A stretch of DNA of 35,746 nucleotides from Bacillota bacterium (GTDB lineage Bacteria > Bacillota > Clostridia > Acetivibrionales > JANLFN01), in NCBI GenBank assembly GCA_023397675.1, contig JAEWTV010000084.1, forward strand, positions 1 to 35,746, in the 5' to 3' direction. The notes beneath the pieces were generated by a model. That model searched no databases. It worked only from the letters and a program-made list of their open reading frames with translations, and had not been told where the DNA came from. The position numbers and the translations under genes were made by a program. Positions within the stretch are counted from its first letter, which is position 1, and every line of letters starts with the position of its first letter. Shown here one piece after another: positions 7,314-14,785 of this stretch.

Positions 7314-8105
7314 TTATTTTCTGAATATGTCAATTACATGGCTCGAGATGCCCAATAAATCTTCGCGCTCGCAAGTAGTAAAGTGATATTTTAAATATAA
7401 CTCAAATGTTACATCGTCCATAGTATCTACCGCTTCGCGCATAAATAAGGCGCAACCGTCTGATGCAACGTAGTGCAGTCTGGAAACGGGAAATACAGAC
7501 ATCAAATCGTCGATGTTTTCTTTACGGACAAGTTCAAATAAATCCTTTGGCTGGGACTTGGCAGCAAATGTTTTGGAATCAATCAAGCCTTTTTCAATAT
7601 ATGCAGCGACATTGATATTACCACGTTTGAACCCTTCATCAAGGAGACAGCCATCGGATATAACATGCGCGGCAAAAATCACGCCTCCCTGTTTTGTTAC
7701 CCGAATTGCCTCGGTCAGAGCTTGTTGTTTATCTTCTGGGCTATAAAGGTGGTACAGGGGGCCTAACAGTAGCGTAATGTTATATTGATTGTCCGAAAAA
7801 GCAGACAAGTCCATAGCGTTACCCTGAGTAATTGTTATATTTTCATCTGATTGAGTATTTTGACGGAAAATCTCTATATTATGCTCTACTAATTCCACCG
7901 CGTCAACGGTATATCCCTGGCGTGCCAGGGCGTGTGAATACCGGCCAGTTCCAGCACCGACTTCAAGCACACGGTCACCGGGTCTTATATATTTCTCAAT
8001 GTAACGCATAGTGGTGAGGAACTCAACTGATCCATGCTTTAACGTCAGCCGACTGTCCTCATCATAATTATTGTAAAAGTCTATTAAGTATTGGTTTGTT
8101 TTCAT
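7314..8105 (-). CDS. Class I SAM-dependent methyltransferase
   Basis: A 263-residue cytoplasmic methyltransferase with the Rossmann SAM site VLEVGAGTGRY at 46-56, an acidic end of strand 2 (VDAVELVEHNIE), ITQGNAMDLSAF for the adenine pocket and LLLGPLYHLYSPEDK as motif IV. The arrangement suits the Methyltransf_11/25 group acting on small molecules; the substrate cannot be read from the sequence. The ATG follows AAGAGGTG. It stands between unrelated genes on the same strand, with a palindromic repeat 90 bp upstream. Confidence 0.85.
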   Translation of the reverse strand: MKTNQYLIDFYNNYDEDSRLTLKHGSVEFLTTMRYIEKYIRPGDRVLEVGAGTGRYSHALARQGYTVDAVELVEHNIEIFRQNTQSDENITITQGNAMDLSAFSDNQYNITLLLGPLYHLYSPEDKQQALTEAIRVTKQGGVIFAAHVISDGCLLDEGFKRGNINVAAYIEKGLIDSKTFAAKSQPKDLFELVRKENIDDLMSVFPVSRLHYVASDGCALFMREAVDTMDDVTFELYLKYHFTTCEREDLLGISSHVIDIFRK

Positions 8106-8193
8106 ATTGCACCTCTTCTATATTAACCAGTAAACATCAAATAGGTAAATTTCAATCTGGTTTTTAAAGCTGATAATATATCTATTAATTAGG

Positions 8194-8217
8194 TGTCAAG
8201 TGGACAGGGTTGTTGTC
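8194..8217 (+). repeat. GGACGGGG palindromic repeat, copy 5
   Basis: TGTCAAGTGGACAGGG followed by TTGTTGTC on the plus strand; CACT follows, partly pairing with AGGTG ahead. It lies 9 bp beyond the stop codon of the GGDEF/HD-GYP gene (8227). Its core has GGACAGGG where copies 1, 3 and 4 have GGACGGGG. Confidence 0.6.
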
Positions 8218-8226
8218 ACTGGCGTA

Positions 8227-11200
8227 TTATCTGTTGATCTTACCTATCACCTTTTCTACAAATACATTCACTAGTTCAGGATCAAATTGCTTCCCTGCAT
8301 TTCTTTGTAATTCTTCAATTGCAACATCTTCAGATAAAGCATTACGATAACTTCTTTCGCTTGTCATAGCATCGTAAGCATCAGCTATGGCTATAATTCT
8401 TGATTGAAGTGGTATTTCCTTACCACTTATTTTCTTTGGGTATCCCGTTCCATCCCATCTTTCATGATGAGCCAGCGTATACACCGCCATTTCTGACATG
8501 TCATTCACTGTGCTAAGTATTCTATATCCTATTTCCGGATGACGCATTATTTCTTTCCATTCATCATCTGATAACTTTCCAGGCTTATTGAGTATATTTT
8601 CTTCTATAGCAATTTTCCCTATATCATGAAGTAATCCAACAGTTTTAAGTTCCTCAATCTCTCCTTCAGATAAACCAAGTGCCACCGCCATGCTTTTGCA
8701 TAATTCTGAAACTCTTTGTGAATGCTGTTCTTCTCTTTTGTTTTTTTCATGAAGAGTACTAATTATGGCTTTTATTGTTTTACCCCTCATACTTGGGCTT
8801 TCAAAAAGTTTTTTCTTATACATGATATCTTCAGCTTTTTTTAATGTTTCTTGAATTTTTTCACTCTCATTCCTCTTAATTTCATATCCAAAGGAAACAG
8901 ATATATCAATAGAAAAAACTTTTTCTTTTATTGCCAAAGCCTTAATTCTTTTTATAATCTGCTCTGCTTCATAATCATCTGTTTTGGGTAAAAGAATAAC
9001 AAATTCGTCTCCTCCAAGTCTAGCTATAATATCATCTTCTCTGCATCCCTTTTTCATAACTTCTGCTACTTTCTTAAGAAGTTCGTCTCCCAGAGTATGT
9101 CCGAACGAATCATTGATAAGCTTTAATCCATTAACATCAGCCATAATAATACCAAGTGGAAAATTTCTTTCCACATCCAACCTATTTAATTCCTCTTCAA
9201 AGAATCTCCTATTGTATAAACCTGTAAGTTGATCATGGTAACTTAAATATTGTATTTGAGTTTGCCTTTCTTTTCTTTCTGTAAAGTCTCTAAATACTAA
9301 AACCACACCACTAATATTACCATTCTCATCCTTAATAGGGGCAGCACTTTCTTCAATAGGTCTTCTGGTACCATCCTTTGAAATTAGAATCATACTGTTA
9401 TCTATTTCCATGGTTTCCCCAGTTTCTAATACTTTAAGTACAGGATTCTCACATTGTTCTTGTGTAAATTCATTTACTATATTAAAAACTTTTTCAAGTG
9501 GTTTGCCTAAAGCCTCTCTTTGTGTACATCCTGTAAGCTGCTCACCAACCTTATTTATTAACTCAATATTTCCATGTTTGTCTGTTGAAATTACACCATC
9601 AGCTACTGACAATAATGTGGCTTTAAAACGCTCATTTTCACTAAATATTAGTTTCTCCATCTTCTTTCGCTCAGTTACGTCTTCATGCATTATTACAAAT
9701 TCTTCCGATCTAAGGCCATTTTTAAATATTGGGAAAATAATCATTCGTATCCAGATTGATACATCTGCATACTTAGGACTTACATTATGCGCATTGTATT
9801 GAAAATCCGGAAAATAAACAACCTCGCCATTTTTAGCTCGAGTCAATAATTCTCCAAGCCCCTGCTGTTTTACCTGTAAATCATCAAAACAGCAAAAGTC
9901 AGGATCTGGAGTTGAACCGAAAAGTCTTATAAATGCAGCATTAACCTTTTTTGTAAAGCCATCTCTATCTATGACCTGAATTGCCATGGGATTATTATCA
10001 ATAATACCTTGGAGGGTTTCCTCCGATTGTTTCCGTTCAGTTATATCCTCAATCATACATATTTCGAATGAATTAGTTTTATCCCCAAGACTCACAGAAG
10101 CAACTTTCAAATTAACCCAAACAGTATCTCCATTAGGTTTAATATATCTCTTATTTATACTGCTGCTTTTAGCTTTACTAGCCCTTAGAGAATAAATATT
10201 ATCCAGGCTTTTTTCAATATCCTCAGGATGTGTAATATCCATCAAATCAGTATTAATTAATTGTTCTACTGTTCTTCCAGTAATCTCAGCAAATTTTGAA
10301 TTAACCTCAAACACTATTCTTGAATCCAGTAAAGTTATACCTAGTGGTGCTTGTTCAAAAATTGTTCTAAATTTCTCTTCACTTATACTTAATTTATTTT
10401 GAGCCATTGTTATTTGTTGTACATACTCTTTAAGCTCTTCATTTTTTCTTTGCAATTCATAAAATAAACTAATATCCTGTATAACAAGAATAATCCCTAT
10501 AAGATCTTTTACTTTACTATCAAAAATTAGTTTACTGGTTATATTTACTGGAATTCCTTCACCATTTTTCTTCAATAAAGTTATGTCATTATACTTACAA
10601 TCTCTTTGCTTAATTAAATCCAGTGAACATTTTTCATTGATATTATAATTTATAATTTTAGTAACATTCTGTTTTATCAGCTCATTTTCTTCAAATCCCA
10701 GCATATACAAAGTATATGGTGAAATTCGGATAATTTTCCCATTTTCATCGGTTATAATAACCATATCCAGTGTTTGCTTAGAAACTTCTTCAAGTAAAAA
10801 TTTTTCCGGCAGTCTTAAAAACTTATATTTTGTGATAACTATGTAGGTACCAATTATCATAATAACAGCATATAATTGTCCCATAAGCGGTAGTCGCTCT
10901 ACCCCGAATATCGGTAATATTGTCTGAGTTAATAGATTAAGCACAAACGGGATTATACTCGATACTACTAATATTTTTGATTGCTTTTTTATTCTTACAC
11001 TATCTGTTTTTAATCCCCAAAGAAATAAAATTATGATACTGGTTAATAAAAATAGAAAATCATACAAAAAATCACCAATGTAAAAAAAATCCGATATGAT
11101 TTGTGGAGTTTCAATCCCCTCACCAAATAGGAAAATGGCCATAAAGAAAAATAAGAATGATGGGAAAAATATTAAAAGTTTAATTATTCTTTTCTTCAAA

Positions 11201-11493
11201 ATTCTATTTTCTGTAATTAACAACACTAAAAATAATGAAATTGCACTAAAACTGCACCACCCTAAAGCAGATATTTTATTCCAGAAAGAAAAGACGTACT
11301 TTTCCGATGATACATATGCTAAAGAATAGGCTAGTGACCAAACAGCATAACTCGCACACAGTATGAGAAAAGCCATATGAATACTTGATTTTTTATTCTG
11401 TCTATATGTGTAAAAACCAATATAAATGTAAATAAATGTTGCTACTAACGAAAATGCTGAAAACAAACTACTCATATCCATATTAATCACCAT
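8227..11493 (-). CDS. Membrane sensor with 7TM, four PAS, GGDEF and HD-GYP domains (c-di-GMP signalling)
   Basis: A 1,088-residue signalling protein. Residues 1-225 are a HisKA_7TM-like membrane sensor with about seven hydrophobic segments. Four PAS domains follow at roughly 240-345, 372-487, 492-608 and 620-738, each ending in a DxTER-like turn. The diguanylate cyclase domain (745-905) has an intact GGDEF at 827-831 and an RxxD inhibitory site (Arg818-Asp821) exactly five residues earlier. The HD-GYP phosphodiesterase domain (905-1085) has His954-Asp955, HHERWDGTGYP at 1007-1017 and IADAYDAMTSERSYR. Both enzymes therefore look active, so it could make and break c-di-GMP in response to a membrane and a redox or ligand signal. 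The ATG is placed 7 bp after AGGA; Met5 and Met7 are alternatives. Single-gene unit. Confidence 0.93.
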   Translation of the reverse strand: MVINMDMSSLFSAFSLVATFIYIYIGFYTYRQNKKSSIHMAFLILCASYAVWSLAYSLAYVSSEKYVFSFWNKISALGWCSFSAISLFLVLLITENRILKKRIIKLLIFFPSFLFFFMAIFLFGEGIETPQIISDFFYIGDFLYDFLFLLTSIIILFLWGLKTDSVRIKKQSKILVVSSIIPFVLNLLTQTILPIFGVERLPLMGQLYAVIMIIGTYIVITKYKFLRLPEKFLLEEVSKQTLDMVIITDENGKIIRISPYTLYMLGFEENELIKQNVTKIINYNINEKCSLDLIKQRDCKYNDITLLKKNGEGIPVNITSKLIFDSKVKDLIGIILVIQDISLFYELQRKNEELKEYVQQITMAQNKLSISEEKFRTIFEQAPLGITLLDSRIVFEVNSKFAEITGRTVEQLINTDLMDITHPEDIEKSLDNIYSLRASKAKSSSINKRYIKPNGDTVWVNLKVASVSLGDKTNSFEICMIEDITERKQSEETLQGIIDNNPMAIQVIDRDGFTKKVNAAFIRLFGSTPDPDFCCFDDLQVKQQGLGELLTRAKNGEVVYFPDFQYNAHNVSPKYADVSIWIRMIIFPIFKNGLRSEEFVIMHEDVTERKKMEKLIFSENERFKATLLSVADGVISTDKHGNIELINKVGEQLTGCTQREALGKPLEKVFNIVNEFTQEQCENPVLKVLETGETMEIDNSMILISKDGTRRPIEESAAPIKDENGNISGVVLVFRDFTERKERQTQIQYLSYHDQLTGLYNRRFFEEELNRLDVERNFPLGIIMADVNGLKLINDSFGHTLGDELLKKVAEVMKKGCREDDIIARLGGDEFVILLPKTDDYEAEQIIKRIKALAIKEKVFSIDISVSFGYEIKRNESEKIQETLKKAEDIMYKKKLFESPSMRGKTIKAIISTLHEKNKREEQHSQRVSELCKSMAVALGLSEGEIEELKTVGLLHDIGKIAIEENILNKPGKLSDDEWKEIMRHPEIGYRILSTVNDMSEMAVYTLAHHERWDGTGYPKKISGKEIPLQSRIIAIADAYDAMTSERSYRNALSEDVAIEELQRNAGKQFDPELVNVFVEKVIGKINR

Positions 11494-11654
11494 TACTATT
11501 TCCTGTATTTTAATCGTATAATTGATTTTTAACTATATACACTAGAATAGCGAAATTAAGATATTCATGTCGAAATTATACCATATCCTATGAAAATTTA
11601 CATCCAAATTATGCATTCTCCACTACCTGCACCTCACTTTTAAACTTTAAACAA

Positions 11655-11697
11655 AATGCGTTGTCGAGATAACTTCTATCTTCTCAACCAACGCATT
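11655..11697. repeat. Long hairpin AATGCGTTG / CAACGCATT
   Basis: A perfect 9-bp stem (11655-11663 with 11689-11697) is extended inside by GAGA/TCTC. No T-run follows, so it is not a standard terminator. It lies between the start of the c-di-GMP gene and the end of the 98-residue gene. Besides this and the repeat at 11754-11777, the gap 11494-11871 shows nothing else I can support. Confidence 0.45.
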
Positions 11698-11753
11698 GAA
11701 TGTACTTTATAGAACTCTTGCAGAATTTCCTGTCAACCTTTATTACTTCAATC

Positions 11754-11777
11754 TGTAAATGGGACAGGGTTGTTATC
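11754..11777 (+). repeat. GGACGGGG palindromic repeat, copy 6 (degenerate)
   Basis: TGTAAATGGGACAGGG followed by TTGTTATC, 20 of 24 bases identical to copy 5. Its flanking inverted repeat is worn away. It lies about 95 bp beyond the stop of the 98-residue gene. Confidence 0.5.
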
Positions 11778-11871
11778 CTGAATTATTATATACGTCAAGT
11801 TCTTGCATTCTCCGTGCATATTCACCCTCTATCTTTTAATTATCTGATAATGTTTATAAAATAAACGGGGA

Positions 11872-12168
11872 TTAATACTCCCAGTGCAAATCTTCAGGCC
11901 CATTAAATCCACAAGTCAACATCAAATGATTTATCACATCAAAGTATTCAGCCTTCCAATAGTGAGGATCATTTGTATTTCTAAACTTGATTCCTTCTAA
12001 ATTCTTTTTTGCAGGTTTCTTAAAAGGTTTTTTCAAAAAAATCGATGTTGTTTCCGTTGGCCAACCTTCATATGTTTCTACAATGCTATTTCCTGATGCT
12101 AATTCTTCCTCCAGTATCTCTTTCATTGCTCCACAAAATCTATCTATATGTTCCTGCTTAATAGCCAT
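11872..12168 (-). CDS. Hypothetical protein, 98 residues
   Basis: Unrecognised family. The protein is soluble, begins with a helical stretch (HIDRFCGAMKEILEEELASG) and then has aromatic-rich, charged segments including ETYEGWPTETTSIFLKKPF and a final PHYWKAEYFDVINHLMLTCGF. The ATG has a clear ribosome binding site (AAGGAG, 9-bp spacing), so it is very likely translated. It is followed on the same strand by repeat copy 6 and preceded 47 bp upstream by the acetyltransferase gene, with which it may be co-transcribed. Confidence 0.65.
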   Translation of the reverse strand: MAIKQEHIDRFCGAMKEILEEELASGNSIVETYEGWPTETTSIFLKKPFKKPAKKNLEGIKFRNTNDPHYWKAEYFDVINHLMLTCGFNGPEDLHWEY

Positions 12169-12215
12169 ATAATTTTACTCCTTATAAATATTTATCTATG
12201 GAAATAATTGAATTC

Positions 12216-12764
12216 CTACCTTACATCTAACCCACCTGTTGAGGTAAACTCAAAAGTCCAATTACCGTTTACATCTTTGGTACTCACACCTTGAACCGTT
12301 GTATCTTTTATAACCTCAAACCCCAGTGACTTGTAAAGGGCAATTGCTTTTTTGTTCCATTTTGTTACGGTCAAAGTTATCTGGTAATTGCTTTGTTTTT
12401 GCATATAACTAATAGCAAACTCAACGATTTTTCGTCCATAGCCCTGACGCTGATACTTTAAATTCACAGCCACCCCGCTGATTTCATTTTTTACACACGT
12501 AACGGCACAAATTATCTCATTACCATCCATCAGCAAGAAGATATTTTCCTTATACTCCATTAGTTCCTCAAGGTCAGCACAAAATTCCCCATAAGGCTGA
12601 ATATTCAGTTCTTTTCTCATTTGATAAAAGCAACTGTTTATTAGCTCTTTATATTTTTCATAATATTTTTGTTCAAATGTTGTAACAGATAAATCAGAAT
12701 TAAGTAAACCACCTTTATATTGCATTTCATACATGCCAAACCTTACTGTTTGTTTTTCAGTCAT
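12216..12764 (-). CDS. GNAT-family N-acetyltransferase
   Basis: A 182-residue acetyl-CoA-dependent acetyltransferase. Motif A is seen as VAVNLKYQRQGYGRKIVEFAI (the Q/R-x-x-G-x-G acetyl-CoA pyrophosphate loop), followed by ITLTVTKWNKKAIALYKSLGF, the motif B signature. The substrate is unknown. I start at the ATG of MTEKQTV, about 6 bp after GGAAGGTG; a GTG three codons earlier overlaps the ribosome binding site. A strong promoter lies at 12830-12858. A decayed second copy of part of this gene and its upstream region is found at 13978-14062. Confidence 0.88.
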   Translation of the reverse strand: MTEKQTVRFGMYEMQYKGGLLNSDLSVTTFEQKYYEKYKELINSCFYQMRKELNIQPYGEFCADLEELMEYKENIFLLMDGNEIICAVTCVKNEISGVAVNLKYQRQGYGRKIVEFAISYMQKQSNYQITLTVTKWNKKAIALYKSLGFEVIKDTTVQGVSTKDVNGNWTFEFTSTGGLDVR

Positions 12765-12829
12765 GTAACTCACCTTCCGCTATTCTTGGCAAATTATCCA
12801 AACTTTTGGCCGTGTTAATTATTACCTTC

Positions 12830-12858
12830 ATTATAAAATTTATGCAACACAACATCAA
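12830..12858 (-). promoter_or_regulatory. Sigma-A type promoter for the acetyltransferase gene
   Basis: On the minus strand TTGATG (12853-12858), a 17-bp spacer and TATAAT (12830-12835), 66 bp ahead of the start at 12764. The 51-bp block 12813-12863 matches 4704-4754 at 44 of 51 positions. Confidence 0.7.
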
Positions 12859-12942
12859 GTTTTATGTTACTGAAAATCACATCTGTATAGAAACCATATA
12901 TGCCCAGCTTCCGGGTAAATAACTAGATCTAGAATCTGGGAT

Positions 12943-12962
12943 TTTTGTCTATATTGACAAAA
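12943..12962. promoter_or_regulatory. Operator-like inverted repeat TTTTGTC-N6-GACAAAA
   Basis: A perfect 7-bp inverted repeat whose right arm covers most of the -35 box of the promoter at 12954-12981. This is where a repressor would block RNA polymerase. The regulator is unknown; the MerR-like protein of the same operon is a candidate, although MerR operators normally lie between -35 and -10. Confidence 0.5.
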
Positions 12963-12981
12963 GATTAATATATGTTATACT
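12954..12981 (+). promoter_or_regulatory. Promoter of the GPP34-like/MerR-like operon
   Basis: TTGACA (12954-12959), a 16-bp spacer and TATACT (12976-12981). The start of transcription should fall about 7 bp later, at the first unit of the 7-bp tandem repeat. Confidence 0.65.
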
Positions 12982-12987
12982 TAAATG

Positions 12988-13015
12988 GTAAGTAGTAAGT
13001 AGTAAGTAGTAAGTA
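12988..13015 (+). repeat. Tandem repeat, four perfect GTAAGTA units
   Basis: Four identical 7-bp units with no mismatch, placed between the -10 box (ends 12981) and the ribosome binding site (AAGGAGG, about 13025-13031). Unit number would change the leader length by 7 bp per slip without touching the coding sequence. Confidence 0.85.
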
Positions 13016-13038
13016 AATTTTATCAAGGAGGAAACACA

Positions 13039-13704
13039 ATGAAAAATATATCCTTTACACAAGAGTTTTTTCTATGTGCTCTGAAACAACAGGGCAGCAC
13101 AACATTAACGAACTCAACCGAAAGTTCAACCTGTCTTCTGGCTGCAGGTCTTCTGGAATTACTGATGGACAGTTATATTTCAATCGACGATAAAAAGAAA
13201 TTGTATGTCAATAAGGAATTGTCATCTGAAAAAATGTATTTGACGCCTATATACGAATTAATCAAGGACAACAAACCTATGAAAGTCGAATCAATCGCTG
13301 AAAAATATGCTTTTGATTCTAAACGACCAGATGAACTCTTCCAATCAGTTGGACACTCCATTGTTGAAGATAGGTATATTGTTGAAGAAAGTAATCAAGG
13401 ATTATTCAAAAATAAGGTCCGCTTTTTACCAAATGAAAGTGAAGTAACAAAAGTTATTGAAAAACTGAGAGCGGAATTTCTAGAAGAAGGCATTGTTTCT
13501 GATGAAGCGATTGTCTTAGGAGCGTTGTTAAATAAAAGCGGGTTAATAAAAAAGTATTTTTCAAAATACGAGATGCAAAAGCTAAATGACCGTTTAAAGA
13601 CAATCAAAGAGAGCGAAGCTGGAGCTTTAATCAAGCAGATGGTGGATTACATTGATGCATGGATTGCAATAATAATTACCATAATCAGCACAACAGTAGT
13701 TTAA
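13039..13704 (+). CDS. GPP34-like (Golgi phosphoprotein 3 family) protein
   Basis: A 221-residue protein with the layout of bacterial GPP34 proteins: an opening helix FTQEFFLCALKQQGS, an early CLLAAGLLELLMDSYISIDD segment (the family's GALLxEL repeat with a following strand), the mid-protein EAIVLGALLNKSGLIKKYF helix pair, and a hydrophobic C-terminal tail AWIAIIITIIS. In eukaryotes the family binds PI4P; in bacteria its function is not known, though membrane association is expected. The ATG follows a strong AAGGAGG. The gene opens an operon with the MerR-like gene (15-bp gap) under the promoter at 12954-12981. Confidence 0.65.
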   Translation: MKNISFTQEFFLCALKQQGSTTLTNSTESSTCLLAAGLLELLMDSYISIDDKKKLYVNKELSSEKMYLTPIYELIKDNKPMKVESIAEKYAFDSKRPDELFQSVGHSIVEDRYIVEESNQGLFKNKVRFLPNESEVTKVIEKLRAEFLEEGIVSDEAIVLGALLNKSGLIKKYFSKYEMQKLNDRLKTIKESEAGALIKQMVDYIDAWIAIIITIISTTVV

Positions 13705-13719
13705 AGAGAGGTGAGCTGA

Positions 13720-13995
13720 TTGTCCAGACAAAGGCCCCTGGAAGTGATAGAAAATTCCGAATATGTTACAATTGGGGAATTGGTTCGTTTAACGGGTGTT
13801 CGATACAGTACCCTAAAATTTTACACAGAGGAAGGTATGCTTCATTTTGAGCAGGCAGAGGAGAACCTGACAAGACGTTATAGAAGATCCGTAACTTTGG
13901 AGAGTATTCTTTTGATAAAAAAACTAAAGGAGGATGGATTATCAATTCCTCAAATCAAAAGAGAAATAGAAAGGCTAGCGCAGAATTCTCCATAA
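13720..13995 (+). CDS. Short MerR-family DNA-binding protein, C terminus from a duplicated gene fragment
   Basis: A 91-residue protein that is almost only the MerR winged helix-turn-helix: YVTIGELVRLTGVRYSTLKFYTEEGMLHF followed by RRYRRSVTLESILLIKKLKEDG. There is no effector-binding domain. The start is TTG, 6 bp after GAGAGGTGA; no ATG is available. The final codons (AQNSP and the stop) lie in sequence homologous to the antisense of the acetyltransferase gene (13978-14062), so the original gene was probably longer and was cut by that junction. It is still likely to bind DNA as a dimer, though the dimer helix is short. Confidence 0.75.
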   Translation: MSRQRPLEVIENSEYVTIGELVRLTGVRYSTLKFYTEEGMLHFEQAEENLTRRYRRSVTLESILLIKKLKEDGLSIPQIKREIERLAQNSP

Positions 13996-14062
13996 GGCTT
14001 AATATTGAATTCTTTTCTTATTTAATAAAAACAACTGTATTCTTAGTAAATTATCCAGACTT
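13978..14062 (-). pseudogene. Decayed, internally deleted copy of the acetyltransferase gene
   Basis: Two blocks line up with the acetyltransferase locus in the same orientation. Positions 13978-14038 match 12577-12637 (52 of 61 identical, covering the NSCFYQMRKELNIQPYGEF codons, now with an in-frame stop). Positions 14038-14062 match 12781-12805 (22 of 25), which lies upstream of the gene. The 143 bp between them at the intact locus are missing. The MerR-like reading frame ends inside the first block. Confidence 0.75.
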
Positions 14063-14079
14063 AAAGATATTTAGGTATC

Positions 14080-14781
14080 TCACCTTCCGAAAATTTCAAA
14101 TAGAATCAATGTCACTGAAAAGCCGAGAGTTGCACCTGCAAAAACCTCAAAGAAGCTGTGCACCTTGTTTTCAAGCCTGCTTTGAGCCACAAGAACAGCT
14201 ATTATAAAAGCAACTATTGAAACTTTCGCATCGTTTGTCCACATCATTATAGCTGCAGACGCTGAAAATGCGATAGCTGTATGCCCGCTTGGGAGTCCTC
14301 CCCTTAATGGTTTGCCTCTTCCCATGAAGGCTTTTCCGGTCAATACCAGAATGACAGTAACAATAATTGAAATAACTGCGATGTGAATTGGAGACTGACG
14401 GATTAATTGTATTCCGTTCTGAACCTGGCTGCTCACCTTGTCAAAGAAAACAAAGTACGCAACAATGAGGGAAAAGAAAGCAGCTACAATAGTGGCCCCA
14501 GCCGCAACATCCTTTACAACCTTGGCTTTGGGGTGGTAAACATCCACTATTATATCCACCAGAACCTCTATTGCAGTATTAAAAAGCTCACAAATAATTA
14601 CAAGCGTTATAGCCAGAAATACAAACAGGTATTCCATTTTGGTAAGCCTGAAAAACAAGCTTAAGATTATTACAAGAATGGCTGCAAGAATATGCAGCTT
14701 CATATTACGTTCTCTTTTTATTGCATGAATAATTCCGCTTATTGCATTGTTAAAACTCGAAAAAAGGCTGTGATTCTTCAT
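14080..14781 (-). CDS. Diacylglycerol/undecaprenol kinase fused to a PAP2 phosphatase
   Basis: A 233-residue membrane protein. The first half is a DgkA-type kinase with three membrane helices and the ELFNTAIEVLVDIIVD signature. The second half is a PAP2 phosphatase: GRGKPLRGGLPSGHTAIAFS (phosphatase motifs 1-2) and SRLENKVHSFFEVFAG (motif 3). Kinase and phosphatase together would cycle undecaprenol or diacylglycerol with their phosphates. Motif 3 normally ends in Asp after the His; here that place is Glu. It starts 4 bp after ybeY, at the downstream end of the core operon. In many Clostridia cdd and era come next, but here the accessory region starts instead. Confidence 0.9.
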   Translation of the reverse strand: MKNHSLFSSFNNAISGIIHAIKRERNMKLHILAAILVIILSLFFRLTKMEYLFVFLAITLVIICELFNTAIEVLVDIIVDVYHPKAKVVKDVAAGATIVAAFFSLIVAYFVFFDKVSSQVQNGIQLIRQSPIHIAVISIIVTVILVLTGKAFMGRGKPLRGGLPSGHTAIAFSASAAIMMWTNDAKVSIVAFIIAVLVAQSRLENKVHSFFEVFAGATLGFSVTLILFEIFGR

Positions 14782-14785
14782 ACCT

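Noticed and set aside
9410..9802. Long antisense frames inside the GGDEF gene, pgpH and the nucleotidyltransferase gene
   Set aside because: They mirror well-supported genes and lack ribosome binding sites and family features.
4810..12945. Possible homology of 4810-4844 with the inverse of 12887-12945
   Set aside because: Shared TTCCGG and TCTAGAATCT patches are too short and unevenly spaced to claim a repeat.
12988..13015. CRISPR-like array
   Set aside because: The four units are 7 bp and have no spacers; this is a simple tandem repeat.
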